DNA from: Sphingopyxis sp. LK2115
GTDB lineage: Bacteria; Pseudomonadota; Alphaproteobacteria; Sphingomonadales; Sphingomonadaceae
Reading direction: 5' to 3'
NCBI RefSeq assembly: GCF_014595975.1
Contig: NZ_JABWGQ010000042.1
Coordinates: 1 to 64,000, forward strand
Length of the DNA: 64,000 nt
The position numbers and the translations under genes were made by a program. Below are positions 1 to 9,068 of this stretch, in pieces (the first letter of the stretch is position 1; each line of letters begins with the position of its first letter). The notes under the pieces were generated by a model that had not been told where the DNA came from, ran no database searches, and saw nothing but the letters and a program-made list of their open reading frames with translations.

Positions 1-19
1 AGGCCCCCAACGGGAGCCT
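1..19 (-). terminator. Possible terminator hairpin downstream of tRNA-Ser
   Basis: A short inverted repeat (AGGC-C-CCC, loop AAC, GGG-A-GCCT) lies about 25 bases beyond the 3' end of the minus-strand tRNA. It forms seven base pairs with one mismatch. Any T-run on the minus strand would fall outside the window, so this is only a candidate. Confidence 0.3.
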
Positions 20-43
20 CATCTCGGGTTCGCTACAAGATAA

Positions 44-133
44 TGGCGGAGAGTGAGGGATTCGAACCCTCGGTACCCTTGCGGGCACTTCGCATTTCGA
101 GTGCGACGCTTTCGACCACTCAGCCAACTCTCC
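44..133 (-). tRNA. tRNA-Ser (anticodon CGA)
   Basis: Read on the minus strand, the sequence folds as a class II tRNA. The acceptor stem is GGAGAGT/ACTCTCC. There is a TGGCTGAGTGGTCGAAAG D-arm, an anticodon loop centred on CGA (CTCGAAA), a long variable arm (GTGCCCGCAAGGGTACC region) and a GGTTCGAATCC T-loop. A CCA end is encoded at 44-46. The long variable arm and the CGA anticodon identify serine. It reads UCG codons. Confidence 0.96.
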
Positions 134-214
134 TCGCTGAGAGGAGAAGCCCCTAGCGGCGGTCCGTCCTTGTTGCAACCCTCTGGTCACAAAAAAGGAC
201 GGACCGGATGGCGA

Positions 215-3200
215 TCAGGGCCTTTCGGCTTCCCACCAATAGGGCTGACGCTTGCGCGTCCCTGTTTCCGCCTCGTTCATCGTCTTGGGATCGAACAGCC
301 GCCCGCCGAGCATGACGCGGTGGATCTTTTCGGTATTGCGGATGTTTTCGGTGGGGTCGGCGTCGAGGATGAGCAGGTCGGCGAGCTTGCCGACCTCGAT
401 CGACCCCACATCCTTTGCATAGCCGAGCGAGGTCGCGGGCATGATCGTCGCGGCGCGCAGCGCGTCGATATGGCTCCACCCGCCGCGCACGAACGACCAG
501 ATTTCCCAATGCGCGCCAAGGCCCGCCTGCTGGCCGTGCGCACCGATCGATACCATGCGGCCCGCCGCGGCGATTTTGCCGGCCTGGCGCGCGGCGTCGT
601 CGTCGACATAGTCGCTTTCGGGCGCGATCACACGACGCTTGTTGTTCGCAGCAAGCTCGGTCGGCGGGATATGCTTCGTCAGGATCGGATGTTCCCACAC
701 ATTTGTATGCGCGCGCCAATAGGGATCGCCCGCGGGACCACCATAGGTGACGACGAGCGTGGGCGTGTAATCGACCTGCGTCTGGCCCCACAGCTGCACG
801 AGATCGCGGTAGAAGATATGCAGCGGGATATTGTGCTCGACGGTCGAATTGCCGTCCTGGATGAGCGAGACGTCCATCGTGTAGAGCGAGCCGCCCTCGG
901 GCACGACGGTCAGTCCTTCGGCCTGCGCCGCCTTCACGACCATCTGCCGCTGGTCGCGCCGCGGCTGGTTATAATTCTTGACGCTGTGGGCGCCCTGCGC
1001 CTTCAGCCGCCGGACATGCGCGAGCGCGTCGTCATAGCCGTTGATCTCGGCATAGACGCCCGCCGCCTTGGCGCCATAGATGATCTCGCCCGTCGAAAAG
1101 ATACGCGGGGCGAGGATCAACCCCGCGCGCTGCATTTCGGACGAGACGAAGATTTCCGACGCGCGCGACGAAGGGTTGTGGCTGGTCGTCGTCCCCATCG
1201 CCAGATTGGCGATTTCCGACCAGTTCTGCTGTGGCACCAGCTCGTCGGCGCCATGCGGACCATGCGCATGGGCATCGACGAAGCCGGGGATGATCGTCTT
1301 GCCGGTGGCGTCGACGGTCACGGCGCCCGCGGGAGCGGTAATCCCGGCCGCGGGGCCGACCGCGGCGATGCGGTCGTTCTCGATCAGGATCGCGCCATTT
1401 TCGATCACGCCGCCGTCCTTGTCGGCCATGGTGACGATCTTGGCTCCGGTAATGAGCACCGTGCCTTTATGTTTCGCCGCCGCTTGCGTCATCGCGAGCG
1501 ACACGCCGTCGGTCGGCGGCGTGAACTTCGGCGCCTTGGCGTCGGTGGGGGCATTGGCGAACAGGCTCGGCAGATCCGCACTGAAAAGCGTCGCGCCACG
1601 ACTCCAGTGCAGGCGTCGCCCGTTGTCCGACCAGTGGATATAGTCGGCGCCGCTGCCCGACACGCGCGTTACCGGCAGCGCGCCGTTCCTGGTGCCGAGC
1701 GACACGTCCTGCCCGCCGGGCATCAGCGGCGTGACATACGCGTCGTAATTCTGCCGAAAGGCAAGGGTGCGGCCGTCGGGCGATATTTCATAGTCGCTGA
1801 TGAGCTCGCCATTCGCGTGCACGCGCTTGTCCTCGCCATTCAGGTCGGTGCTCACGAGCTGGCTCTTGCCGTCGGCGGCGGTGACCATGAAGATGCGGTC
1901 ATTCGTGGCGCCGAACTGCGGTTTTGCCCCGTCGCGGCTGATGAGTTGGACGGCACCGCCGGACGCTGCGATGCGATAGATGCCGGGATTGTCGCCCCAG
2001 CGCGCCGAAACCAGCCCGCCGCCGCTGCGCCGTTCGAAAACGATCGTCTGGCCGTCGGGCGAGAAGCGCGGTTCGGCATAGTGGCCGGGTGTTGCCGTCA
2101 CCTTGCGCGAACGCCCGCCGCTGGCGCCCGTCACATGGATTTCGCCAAGTCCTGCATCGGTCCAGCGCACAAAGACGATCGACCTGCCGTCGCGCGACCA
2201 GCTCGGCCACAGTTCCATCGCCGCATCCGTGGCCGAGGTGAGCCGTCGCGCGGTGCCGCCGGTGGCGGGCTTGACCCACAGCTTGCCGAGCGTCTCGAAC
2301 ACGATGCTGCGCCCGTCGGGCGACACTTCGGCCCAGCGCGGCATTTTGGTGATGAAGCTGTCGGGGGCGACCTCGACCGCCGGATGAATCGCATCGACGA
2401 TCACGCGGTCGTCGTCGATGCTGAACGGGATGATGCGCGCCTCGCCGCCGTTCGCACCGACGCGGCGCAGCTTGCCGCCCGCCCAGAACAGGATGTCGCG
2501 GCTGTCGGGGGTCCACGCCATGTTCGGATAGACGCCCGTGACTGCCCAGGTTTCCTGCACGTCCTGGTCGAGCGCGTCGTAAAGCTTGGTTTCGGCGCCC
2601 GAGGCGAGATCCTTGACATAAAGTTTGGACAGCGCGCCCTCGCGCCGCACGAAGGCAAGGCGCCGACCGTCGGGCGAGGGCGTCGGGCGCACCGCCCCGC
2701 CGTTGCCCGACGCCGCGGTGCTTATGCTGCCGTCCTCAAGGCTGTAACGTTCGATGTGGAACAGGTCGGTGTTGCTGTCCTGCGCATATTCGAAGATCGG
2801 CCCCGGCGTCACATTGCGCGTGTAATAGACGCTCTTGCCGTCGGGTGCGAAAATGGGTTCGCCGAGTTCTTTCTGATGCCGCTCGTTGGGTTTCTTGACC
2901 AGCGGCACGCCCGCGCCGCCCGACACATGATATATCCAAATCTCGCCCGTGCCGAGCGAGCGACTGGTGGTGAAATGCTTTTTGGCGACGAGGAATTGTC
3001 CGTCGGGCGACCAGCCTGGCTGGTTGAGCAGGCGGAAATCCTCTTTCGACACCTGCCTTTTGTCGCTGCCGTCGCGGTTCATGATCCAGATATTGTCGCC
3101 GCCCCCACGGTCGGAGACAAAGGCGATGCGCGACCCGTCGGGCGAGAAGCGCGGCTGATGTTCATAGGCGAGTCCCTCGGCGATGCGCGTCGGTTCGCCG

Positions 3201-3451
3201 CCATCGATCGGCATCGTATAGATGTCGCCCAGAAGGTCGAAGGCGATGGTGCGGCCGTCGGGGGCGACGTCGACGTTCATCCAGCTGCCTTCGTCAACCG
3301 CAATGGGCACTTTACGGGTGGCCATGCCTGGCGGGGCGTTGACGTCCCATTGATCCGCTTTCGCTTCGGCGGTCGGAGCGGGCGCGCTCTGCGCCCAGAC
3401 CGAGGTCGAACAAGCCAGAGTCGCCGCAAGGGCGAGATCGAAGCGCGCCAT
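215..3451 (-). CDS. Exported amidohydrolase with N-terminal TolB-type beta-propeller
   Basis: Predicted 1078-aa periplasmic protein. A signal peptide (residues 1-20, ending VWA before Q) leads into about 640 residues of repeated WD40-like PD40 blades with SPDG/APDG signatures, as in TolB and DPP-IV-like propellers. The C-terminal part is an imidazolonepropionase-type amidohydrolase. It has the metal-binding HAHGPHG near residue 728, and an ADLLILDADP segment near the end, typical of the family. The start at 3451 is chosen because it begins the signal peptide and has GGGG nine bases upstream; a longer frame begins at 3532. Such proteins are often dipeptidase- or cyclic-amide-hydrolase-like, but the substrate cannot be read from the sequence. 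It is divergent from the CoA-transferase. Confidence 0.9.
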   Translation of the reverse strand: MARFDLALAATLACSTSVWAQSAPAPTAEAKADQWDVNAPPGMATRKVPIAVDEGSWMNVDVAPDGRTIAFDLLGDIYTMPIDGGEPTRIAEGLAYEHQPRFSPDGSRIAFVSDRGGGDNIWIMNRDGSDKRQVSKEDFRLLNQPGWSPDGQFLVAKKHFTTSRSLGTGEIWIYHVSGGAGVPLVKKPNERHQKELGEPIFAPDGKSVYYTRNVTPGPIFEYAQDSNTDLFHIERYSLEDGSISTAASGNGGAVRPTPSPDGRRLAFVRREGALSKLYVKDLASGAETKLYDALDQDVQETWAVTGVYPNMAWTPDSRDILFWAGGKLRRVGANGGEARIIPFSIDDDRVIVDAIHPAVEVAPDSFITKMPRWAEVSPDGRSIVFETLGKLWVKPATGGTARRLTSATDAAMELWPSWSRDGRSIVFVRWTDAGLGEIHVTGASGGRSRKVTATPGHYAEPRFSPDGQTIVFERRSGGGLVSARWGDNPGIYRIAASGGAVQLISRDGAKPQFGATNDRIFMVTAADGKSQLVSTDLNGEDKRVHANGELISDYEISPDGRTLAFRQNYDAYVTPLMPGGQDVSLGTRNGALPVTRVSGSGADYIHWSDNGRRLHWSRGATLFSADLPSLFANAPTDAKAPKFTPPTDGVSLAMTQAAAKHKGTVLITGAKIVTMADKDGGVIENGAILIENDRIAAVGPAAGITAPAGAVTVDATGKTIIPGFVDAHAHGPHGADELVPQQNWSEIANLAMGTTTSHNPSSRASEIFVSSEMQRAGLILAPRIFSTGEIIYGAKAAGVYAEINGYDDALAHVRRLKAQGAHSVKNYNQPRRDQRQMVVKAAQAEGLTVVPEGGSLYTMDVSLIQDGNSTVEHNIPLHIFYRDLVQLWGQTQVDYTPTLVVTYGGPAGDPYWRAHTNVWEHPILTKHIPPTELAANNKRRVIAPESDYVDDDAARQAGKIAAAGRMVSIGAHGQQAGLGAHWEIWSFVRGGWSHIDALRAATIMPATSLGYAKDVGSIEVGKLADLLILDADPTENIRNTEKIHRVMLGGRLFDPKTMNEAETGTRKRQPYWWEAERP

Positions 3452-3593
3452 GATATGATCCCCGTTTGAAATTATCGACCAAGCATATGATCGCCGTCCG
3501 AACATGCAAGCCGACGCTTTCGACGAAGCCACTGGTCGGCTCGACGGGCGGCTGCTAGCCCGGTGGAAAGATGCAGGAGGGGGAGGGGACAGT

Positions 3594-4772
3594 GTGCCGC
3601 TGACGGGAATAAGGGTGCTCGATTTCGGCCGCTATATCGCCGGTCCCTATTGCGCGGCGCTGCTTGCCGATTATGGCGCCGATGTCATCCGCATCGAGGC
3701 GCCCGGCGGCAACGACGATCGCTATACGGTGCCCGTCGCCGAGGATGGATCGGGGGCGATGTTCATGCAGATGAACCGCGCCAAGCGCTGCCTGACGCTG
3801 AAACCGGGGAGTCCGGACGGCCGCGAAATCGTCCGCCGCCTCGTCGAAACCGCCGATGTTGTGATCGCCAATCTGCCGCACGAAACGCTCGTCAAGCTCG
3901 GCCTCGATTACGACAGCCTCTCCGCGATCAATCCGCGCATCATCCTCGCCACCGCCTCGGCGTTCGGCAGCGAAGGGCCGCTGGCGAGCCGCGTCGGCTT
4001 CGACGCGGTCGGACAGGCGATGTCGGGAACGGTGCATCTGACCGGGACGCCCGACCAGCCCTATCGCGCGCAGGTCAATTATGTCGATTTCGGCACCGCG
4101 CTTCATTGCGCTTTCGGCGTGATGCTCGCGCTGCGCGAGCGCGAGGCGACGGGGAAGGGGCAATGCGTGTCGGGATCGCTGCTCGGCACCGCCCTGGCGC
4201 TGTCGAATGCGCTGACGATCGACCATGCGCTGAACGGGATCGAGCGCCAGCCGATCGGCAATCGCAGCTTCAGCTCCGCCCCGACCGACCTGTTCCGCAC
4301 GCGCGACGGATGGATCGTCACGCAGATCGTCGGCAACGGCATCTTTGCGCGCTGGGCCGGACTCGTCGGGCGCCCCGCGCTGGTCGACGATCCGCTTTAT
4401 GCCAGCGACATATTGCGCGGCGACAATGGCGCGGAACTGAGCGCGATCATGCAGCGGTGGTGCATCGAGCGAACGAGCGCCGATGCGATCGCCGAACTCG
4501 CGGCGGCGCGCGTCCCCGCCGCGCCGGTCTTGCGCCCCGGGGAGGTGCTGGCGCAGCCGCAGGTCGCGGCGATGCGGCTCGTCGAGCCCGCCGATTATCC
4601 CGGCGCGCACGGCCCCGTTCCCGTCATCCGTGCGCCGATCCGCCTGTCGGAAAGCGAGAAAGTCGCCGCGAAGCGCGCACCGCGGCTGGGTGAGCATAGC
4701 GACGCGATCCTGACCGAGATCGGCTATGACGCCGACGCGATTGCGGCGTTGCGCGCCGCAAATATAATCTGA
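3594..4772 (+). CDS. CaiB/BaiF (family III) CoA-transferase
   Basis: A 392-aa family III CoA-transferase. These enzymes move CoA between acyl-CoA thioesters and free acids through an aspartyl-CoA thioester. The family N-terminus PLTGIRVLDFGRYIAGPYCA and the ADVIRIEAPGGNDD motif are visible. A GTG start at 3594 is preferred: a strong GGAGGGGGAGGGG ribosome site precedes it, and family members begin just before the PLxGIRVLD motif. An ATG at 3504 in the same frame would add 30 residues that look unrelated to the family. The acyl substrate is unknown. A glutathione-transferase gene follows after 75 bases. Confidence 0.88.
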   Translation: MPLTGIRVLDFGRYIAGPYCAALLADYGADVIRIEAPGGNDDRYTVPVAEDGSGAMFMQMNRAKRCLTLKPGSPDGREIVRRLVETADVVIANLPHETLVKLGLDYDSLSAINPRIILATASAFGSEGPLASRVGFDAVGQAMSGTVHLTGTPDQPYRAQVNYVDFGTALHCAFGVMLALREREATGKGQCVSGSLLGTALALSNALTIDHALNGIERQPIGNRSFSSAPTDLFRTRDGWIVTQIVGNGIFARWAGLVGRPALVDDPLYASDILRGDNGAELSAIMQRWCIERTSADAIAELAAARVPAAPVLRPGEVLAQPQVAAMRLVEPADYPGAHGPVPVIRAPIRLSESEKVAAKRAPRLGEHSDAILTEIGYDADAIAALRAANII

Positions 4773-4810
4773 TCCGCGAGGGTGGACAGCGCGCGTGCGG
4801 CGACTTAAGT

Positions 4811-4822
4811 TACCGGTCGGTA
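4811..4822. promoter_or_regulatory. Candidate TetR-type operator upstream of yghU
   Basis: Perfect inverted repeat TACCG-GT-CGGTA, 25 bases before the yghU start. It overlaps a TATAAA that could serve as a -10 element (4821-4826). Short palindromes with ACCG/CGGT arms are common targets of TetR-family repressors. No tetR gene is adjacent, so the regulator is unknown. Confidence 0.45.
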
Positions 4823-4847
4823 TAAAAATGAGCCAAGGAGCTTTTCG

Positions 4848-5729
4848 ATGACCGATAGCAGCGAATATGTGCCGCCGAAAATCTGGACGTGGGACAAGGA
4901 AAGCGGCGGGCGTTTCGCCAATATCAACCGACCGGTCGCGGGGCCGACGCACGACAGGGAGTTGCCCGTCGGCAAGCATCCGCTCCAGCTTTATTCGCTC
5001 GGCACCCCCAACGGCGTGAAGGTGACAGTGATGCTCGAGGAATTGCTCGCGGCGGGTCACAGCGGCGCCGAATATGACGCCTGGTTGATCAACATCGGCG
5101 AGGGCGACCAGTTTTCGAGCGGATTCGTGGGCGTCAATCCGAACAGCAAGATCCCCGCGCTTGTCGACCGCAGCGGCGCCGAGCCGGTCCGCGTCTTTGA
5201 ATCGGGCGCGATCCTGATCCATCTGGCGGAAAAGTTCGGTGCCTTCCTGCCGACCGACACCGCGAAGCGCGCCGAAACGCTGTCGTGGCTGATGTGGCAG
5301 ATGGGCAGCGCGCCCTTCCTGGGCGGCGGTTTCGGGCACTTCTATGCCTATGCACCAACAAAGCAGGAATATCCGATCAATCGCTATGCGATGGAGGTGA
5401 AGCGCCAGCTCGATGTGCTCGACCGGCGCCTTGCGGAGAGCGAGTTTATCGCGGGCGGTGACTATACGATCGCCGACATGGCGATCTGGCCCTGGTATGG
5501 CGCGCTGGTGAAGGGGCTGGTCTATGACGCGGGCGAGTTTCTGCAGGTGCAGGAATATCGGAACGTCCTGCGCTGGACCGACCAGCTTGCCGCGCGCCCG
5601 GCGGTGAAGCGCGGGCGCATGGTCAACCGCGTGACGGGCGACCCGGCAAGCCAGCTTCGCGAACGCCACGACGCTTCGGATTTCGAACTGCGTACGCAGG
5701 ACAAGCTGGAGGCCGGCGAGAATGCGTAA
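4848..5729 (+). CDS. yghU: Glutathione-dependent disulfide-bond oxidoreductase, YghU type
   Basis: A 293-aa cytoplasmic glutathione-transferase-fold protein. It closely matches the YghU/nu-class pattern from end to end: KIWTWDKESGGRFANINRPV near the N-terminus, then LPVGKHPLQLYSLGTPNG and QFSSGFVGVNPNSKIPAL in the thioredoxin-like domain. The helical domain has APFLGGGFGHFY and YTIADMAIWPW, and the C-terminus ends ERHDASDFE. YghU proteins bind two glutathione molecules and reduce disulfides and peroxides. AAGGAG lies eight bases before the ATG. The palindrome at 4811-4822 suggests inducible expression. Confidence 0.95.
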   Translation: MTDSSEYVPPKIWTWDKESGGRFANINRPVAGPTHDRELPVGKHPLQLYSLGTPNGVKVTVMLEELLAAGHSGAEYDAWLINIGEGDQFSSGFVGVNPNSKIPALVDRSGAEPVRVFESGAILIHLAEKFGAFLPTDTAKRAETLSWLMWQMGSAPFLGGGFGHFYAYAPTKQEYPINRYAMEVKRQLDVLDRRLAESEFIAGGDYTIADMAIWPWYGALVKGLVYDAGEFLQVQEYRNVLRWTDQLAARPAVKRGRMVNRVTGDPASQLRERHDASDFELRTQDKLEAGENA

Positions 5730-5892
5730 TTTGCGCAGAATGCGACGACGCCGGCGTTAACCTTTTGGTGAAACGCCGCGGTCTGGGGCGGATGGCCCCG
5801 TTCGTCACCGGCTGACCCTTGTGTAAAATGCGCAGAATCGGCGTTGAGCAGCCTCGACGCCGATTTTACGCCGCGCGGGCAAACTGCCCGCC

Positions 5893-6336
5893 ATGACAGG
5901 TTCGACCCGATTTCCGCGGTTCGTCCGCCCGATCGCCCTGACTGGCGTGACGCTGACGCGCGGGGAACGCGGCGCCGCGATCGTCGAAATGGCGCTTGCG
6001 CTGCCGTTGCTCCTCGCGTTGCTGATGGGCATTCTGGTCTATGGTCATTATTTCATGCTCGCGCATATGGTGCAGCAGGCCGCGAACGACGGCGCGCGCG
6101 CGGCGATCGTCGGGCTTGACGCCGCCGACCGGCGCGCCGTGGCCGAACGCGCGGTGGGGCGCAGCATCGATCCGGCGGCGGGCACGCACAGCGTCGCGGT
6201 GTCCGAAAATGCCGAGGCGATCACCGTCGCCGTCACTTTCACCGCCGCCGACGATGCCTTTCTGCGGTCGACCTTCGTTCCGGCGCCCGATCATGTGATC
6301 CGCGCGCAGGCGACCTTTGAGTTGCCGGTCGATTGA
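5893..6336 (+). CDS. tadE: TadE-like pilus assembly protein
   Basis: A 147-aa protein with the TadE signature. After a basic N-terminus it has RGERGAAIVEMALALPLLLALLMGILVYGHYF, a prepilin-like stretch with Glu at the +5-like position and one long hydrophobic segment (about residues 32-52). An extracytoplasmic domain follows. TadE/TadF-type pseudopilins take part in Flp/Tad pilus assembly at the inner membrane. The next gene, a TadG-like protein, starts 2 bases after this stop, so they form an operon. The pair is about 30 kb from the cpaA-tadC operon of the same window. Confidence 0.85.
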   Translation: MTGSTRFPRFVRPIALTGVTLTRGERGAAIVEMALALPLLLALLMGILVYGHYFMLAHMVQQAANDGARAAIVGLDAADRRAVAERAVGRSIDPAAGTHSVAVSENAEAITVAVTFTAADDAFLRSTFVPAPDHVIRAQATFELPVD

Positions 6337-6338
6337 AC

Positions 6339-7967
6339 ATGGCGATCCGGTTGCTTCCCGAAGCGCTGATCCGCTGCCGCCGCGCGGGAATCAGCATCGC
6401 CGGGGCGCTTGCCATGCCAATGCTGATCGGCGCGGCGGCGCTCGCGGTCGATGTCGGTTCGCTCTATCTCGACCGGCGCAAGTTGCAGGGGATCGCCGAC
6501 GCGGCGGCGCTGGCGGCGGCGGGCCGCCCCGGAGAGGAGCGCGCGGCGGCCGAACGGATCATCGCCGCCAATTGCACCTGCGTCATCCGCATCGATACGC
6601 TGGCGGCGGGCACCTACACCGCCGACCCGGCGCTTCCGGCTGAAGCGCGCTTCGCGGCGGGCGGGGGTTCGCCGAACGCAGTTCGGATCACGCTGTCGCA
6701 GGACCGGCCGCTGTTTTTCGGCGGCTTTCTGACCGGGCGGCGCGACAGCATCATCCGCGCGACCGCGACGGGCGCGCGGCGCGGCTATGCCGCCTTTTCG
6801 CTGGGATCGCGCGTCGCGGCGCTGAACGGCGGCGTGGCGAATGCGCTGCTGTCGGGGCTGACCGGCGGCGCGGTCAATCTGTCGGTGATGGATTATCACG
6901 CGCTTGCGAGCACCGACATCGACCTGCTCGCATTTTCCGAAGCGCTGCGGACCGAGATCGACGCCGATGTTTTGACCTTTGGCCAGACGCTCGACAGCCA
7001 GGTGACGCTGCCGCAGGTGGTGTCGGCGCTCGCGAGCGCATCGAGCGGCGATGCCGCGAATGCGCTCAATCGGATCGCCGATACCGCCTTGCCGCGCCGC
7101 CTGGTCCCCTCGCGCGCGATCGACCTTGGCCCGCGCGCGTCGAGCATTCGCGTCGATGCGGCGAACCCGGTAAAGGTCAATGCGCTGAGCCTGCTGCGCA
7201 CCATGCTGCTGCTCGGCAGCGCGGAGCGGCAGGTCGACCTGTCGCTGGCGAGCGATTTGCCGGGCGGATCGGGGATCGACGTCGCGCTGCTGATCGGCGA
7301 ACCGGCCGCCGATTCGCCGCTGATCGCGGTAACCGATACCAATGATGTGATCATTCGCACCGCGCAGGTGCGGCTGAAAGTCGACACGCGCGTTGCGACC
7401 CCGCTGGCGAGTGTCCATATCCCGCTGCTCGCCGAACTGGGCTCGGCCTCGGCGCGGATCACCGACATCGATTGCACGCCGAACAGCAGCGCCGCGGTGA
7501 CGCTGGGTGTTGTCACGTCGCCCGCCATGGTGGCGATCGGGACCGTCGACGATGGTGATTTCGCCGACATGCGGCGTCCGCTCGATCCGGCGCCCGCGCG
7601 CCTCGTCAAGCTGCCGCTCGTCAGCATCGACGCGCAGGCCGAAATGACGCTGTCGGACCTCAATGAAAAACCCGTCGCCTTTTCACGCGGCGAGATCGAT
7701 GACGGGACGGTGAAGACCGTGTCGAGCAGCGGGCTGGTCGCGGGTGCGGCCCAATCGCTCGCCGACGACCTGGAACTCGACGTTAATGTGCTGGGGCTGG
7801 GGCTCAAACTCGGCGCGCTGACCGCCGTGGTCGGTGAGACGGTCGCGCTCGCCGCGCCCGTGCTCGACGATGTGCTCGGCGACCTCACCGGCCTGCTCGG
7901 TCTGCATCTTGGGCAGGGCGACACGCGGGTGAACGCGCTGCGCTGCGGTCGTGCGCGGTTGGTGTGA
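6339..7967 (+). CDS. TadG-like protein (Flp pilus-assembly family)
   Basis: A 542-aa protein. Its N-terminus (GISIAGALAMPMLIGAAALAVDVGSLYLDRRKLQGIADAAALAA, about residues 19-63) is the TadE/G-like N-terminal segment: one membrane span followed by the YLDRRKLQGIADAAALA motif. The long remainder is predicted to be outside the cytoplasm and contains several DV/DI-rich beta-like stretches. I do not recognise a von Willebrand A MIDAS motif, which many TadG proteins carry. ATG 6339 is preferred over the TTG at 6333, which overlaps the tadE stop. Confidence 0.78.
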   Translation: MAIRLLPEALIRCRRAGISIAGALAMPMLIGAAALAVDVGSLYLDRRKLQGIADAAALAAAGRPGEERAAAERIIAANCTCVIRIDTLAAGTYTADPALPAEARFAAGGGSPNAVRITLSQDRPLFFGGFLTGRRDSIIRATATGARRGYAAFSLGSRVAALNGGVANALLSGLTGGAVNLSVMDYHALASTDIDLLAFSEALRTEIDADVLTFGQTLDSQVTLPQVVSALASASSGDAANALNRIADTALPRRLVPSRAIDLGPRASSIRVDAANPVKVNALSLLRTMLLLGSAERQVDLSLASDLPGGSGIDVALLIGEPAADSPLIAVTDTNDVIIRTAQVRLKVDTRVATPLASVHIPLLAELGSASARITDIDCTPNSSAAVTLGVVTSPAMVAIGTVDDGDFADMRRPLDPAPARLVKLPLVSIDAQAEMTLSDLNEKPVAFSRGEIDDGTVKTVSSSGLVAGAAQSLADDLELDVNVLGLGLKLGALTAVVGETVALAAPVLDDVLGDLTGLLGLHLGQGDTRVNALRCGRARLV

Positions 7968-8093
7968 TCGATCGCGCCACGGCGCCATTTCGGACAGGTC
8001 CACCGCGGCTTTTCATCCCTTTCCGACCGAAATTGCCGCAAGGCGCGCTACAGAAGAACAGGTGCAGTCCGGTTATCAAAGGGCGACGAAGCG

Positions 8094-8984
8094 ATGATAC
8101 AGGAACCGCAACGGGTCTCGGCAGCGGATTTCATCCGCGGCTTTGCCAATTGGCGATTGCAGGCGGCGCGCAAGCCCGTCGTGGTGACGCACCATGGCAA
8201 GGACGCGCATGTGCTGATCTCGCTCGACGATTATCGCCGACTGGACGGTGGCGACGCGCGCGACATCGCCGCGCGGGGCGACGCGTTGCAGGCCTCGCAC
8301 GCGGCGTTGGTCGAATCGATCCGCGACGCGGTGATTCTGATCGACCCGGCCTGGCACATTGTGGCGGTCAACCCGGCGGGGTGCGACCTGCTCGAACGGT
8401 CGGCCGCCGCGTTGATCGGTGAAGCGCTGGCGGCGACGCTGCCGGGGCTGGAAACGGGCCTGCTTGCGCATCGGCTTACGCGCCTGATCGATCATCGCGA
8501 GCGTTTTTCGGGTGAGATTCCGGGCGTTGTGCGTCCGGGCCAGTGGCTGCGGATTGATCTGCTTCCTGTCCCCGTCGGCGGCGCGATCGTCCTGCGCGAT
8601 GTGAGCGCGGCGATGGAAGAACATGCCGCCGCCGACGCGCAGCGTGCCTTGTTGCAGGCGATCGAGGTCGACGGGGCGATCGGTCACGCGCGCATTTCGG
8701 TGCGCGAAACGGTCGAGAGCGCCAATGCGGCGCTGATCGCGATGATCGGCGTCGATGCCGCGGCGATCCGGCGCGTGCGCTTTTCGGCGCTGATGCCCAT
8801 CGGGCATCGCCGGCGCTTTGTCGAAACGCTGGAATCGGTGTTTCGCACCGGCACCGCCGAACGCATCACCGCCGAACTGGTGACGCGCGAGGGGACGGCG
8901 CTGCCCGTCACCCTGTCGATCGCCGAAATCCGCGGCACCTATGCCAGCGAGGGCGCGGTGATCGCCGTCACCGCCGCGCGCTGA
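8094..8984 (+). CDS. Phd/YefM-like domain fused to PAS domains (putative regulator)
   Basis: A 296-aa protein. Residues 7-50 (RVSAADFIRGF...KPVVVTHHGKDAHVLISLDDYRRL) match the N-terminal DNA-binding fold of Phd/YefM antitoxins: a Ser-x-x-x-Phe start, the PVVVTHHGK strand and the VLISLDDY(R)L end. Residues about 68-175 form a PAS sensor domain (ESIRDAVILIDPAWHIVAVN). A second PAS-like domain covers about 185-290. No toxin gene lies next to it; neighbours are TadG and an acyl-CoA dehydrogenase. It has no kinase or output domain other than the Phd-like part. I infer a one-component sensor in which the Phd-like module binds DNA. The ligand is unknown. Confidence 0.7.
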   Translation: MIQEPQRVSAADFIRGFANWRLQAARKPVVVTHHGKDAHVLISLDDYRRLDGGDARDIAARGDALQASHAALVESIRDAVILIDPAWHIVAVNPAGCDLLERSAAALIGEALAATLPGLETGLLAHRLTRLIDHRERFSGEIPGVVRPGQWLRIDLLPVPVGGAIVLRDVSAAMEEHAAADAQRALLQAIEVDGAIGHARISVRETVESANAALIAMIGVDAAAIRRVRFSALMPIGHRRRFVETLESVFRTGTAERITAELVTREGTALPVTLSIAEIRGTYASEGAVIAVTAAR

Positions 8985-9068
8985 TTCCGTCCGGTCCCGG
9001 TGCATTGCGCCGCCGCTGGACACGCCCCCTGCAAAGCGCAATCATCGATCGCAAAGCGTTGCGGGTTG

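Noticed and set aside
44-133. tRNA-Ser as an attachment site of an integrated element
   Set aside because: No integrase and no repeat of the tRNA 3' end is visible to the right; the left side is outside the window.
53-3469. An open frame of more than 1100 codons on the plus strand, opposite the amidohydrolase
   Set aside because: It is the antisense shadow of a GC-rich gene. It has no domain, has no ribosome site and is rich in Arg/His/Ala, typical of shadow frames.
8094-8984. A type II toxin-antitoxin locus
   Set aside because: Only the Phd-like half is present, fused to PAS domains. No small toxin gene lies upstream or downstream.
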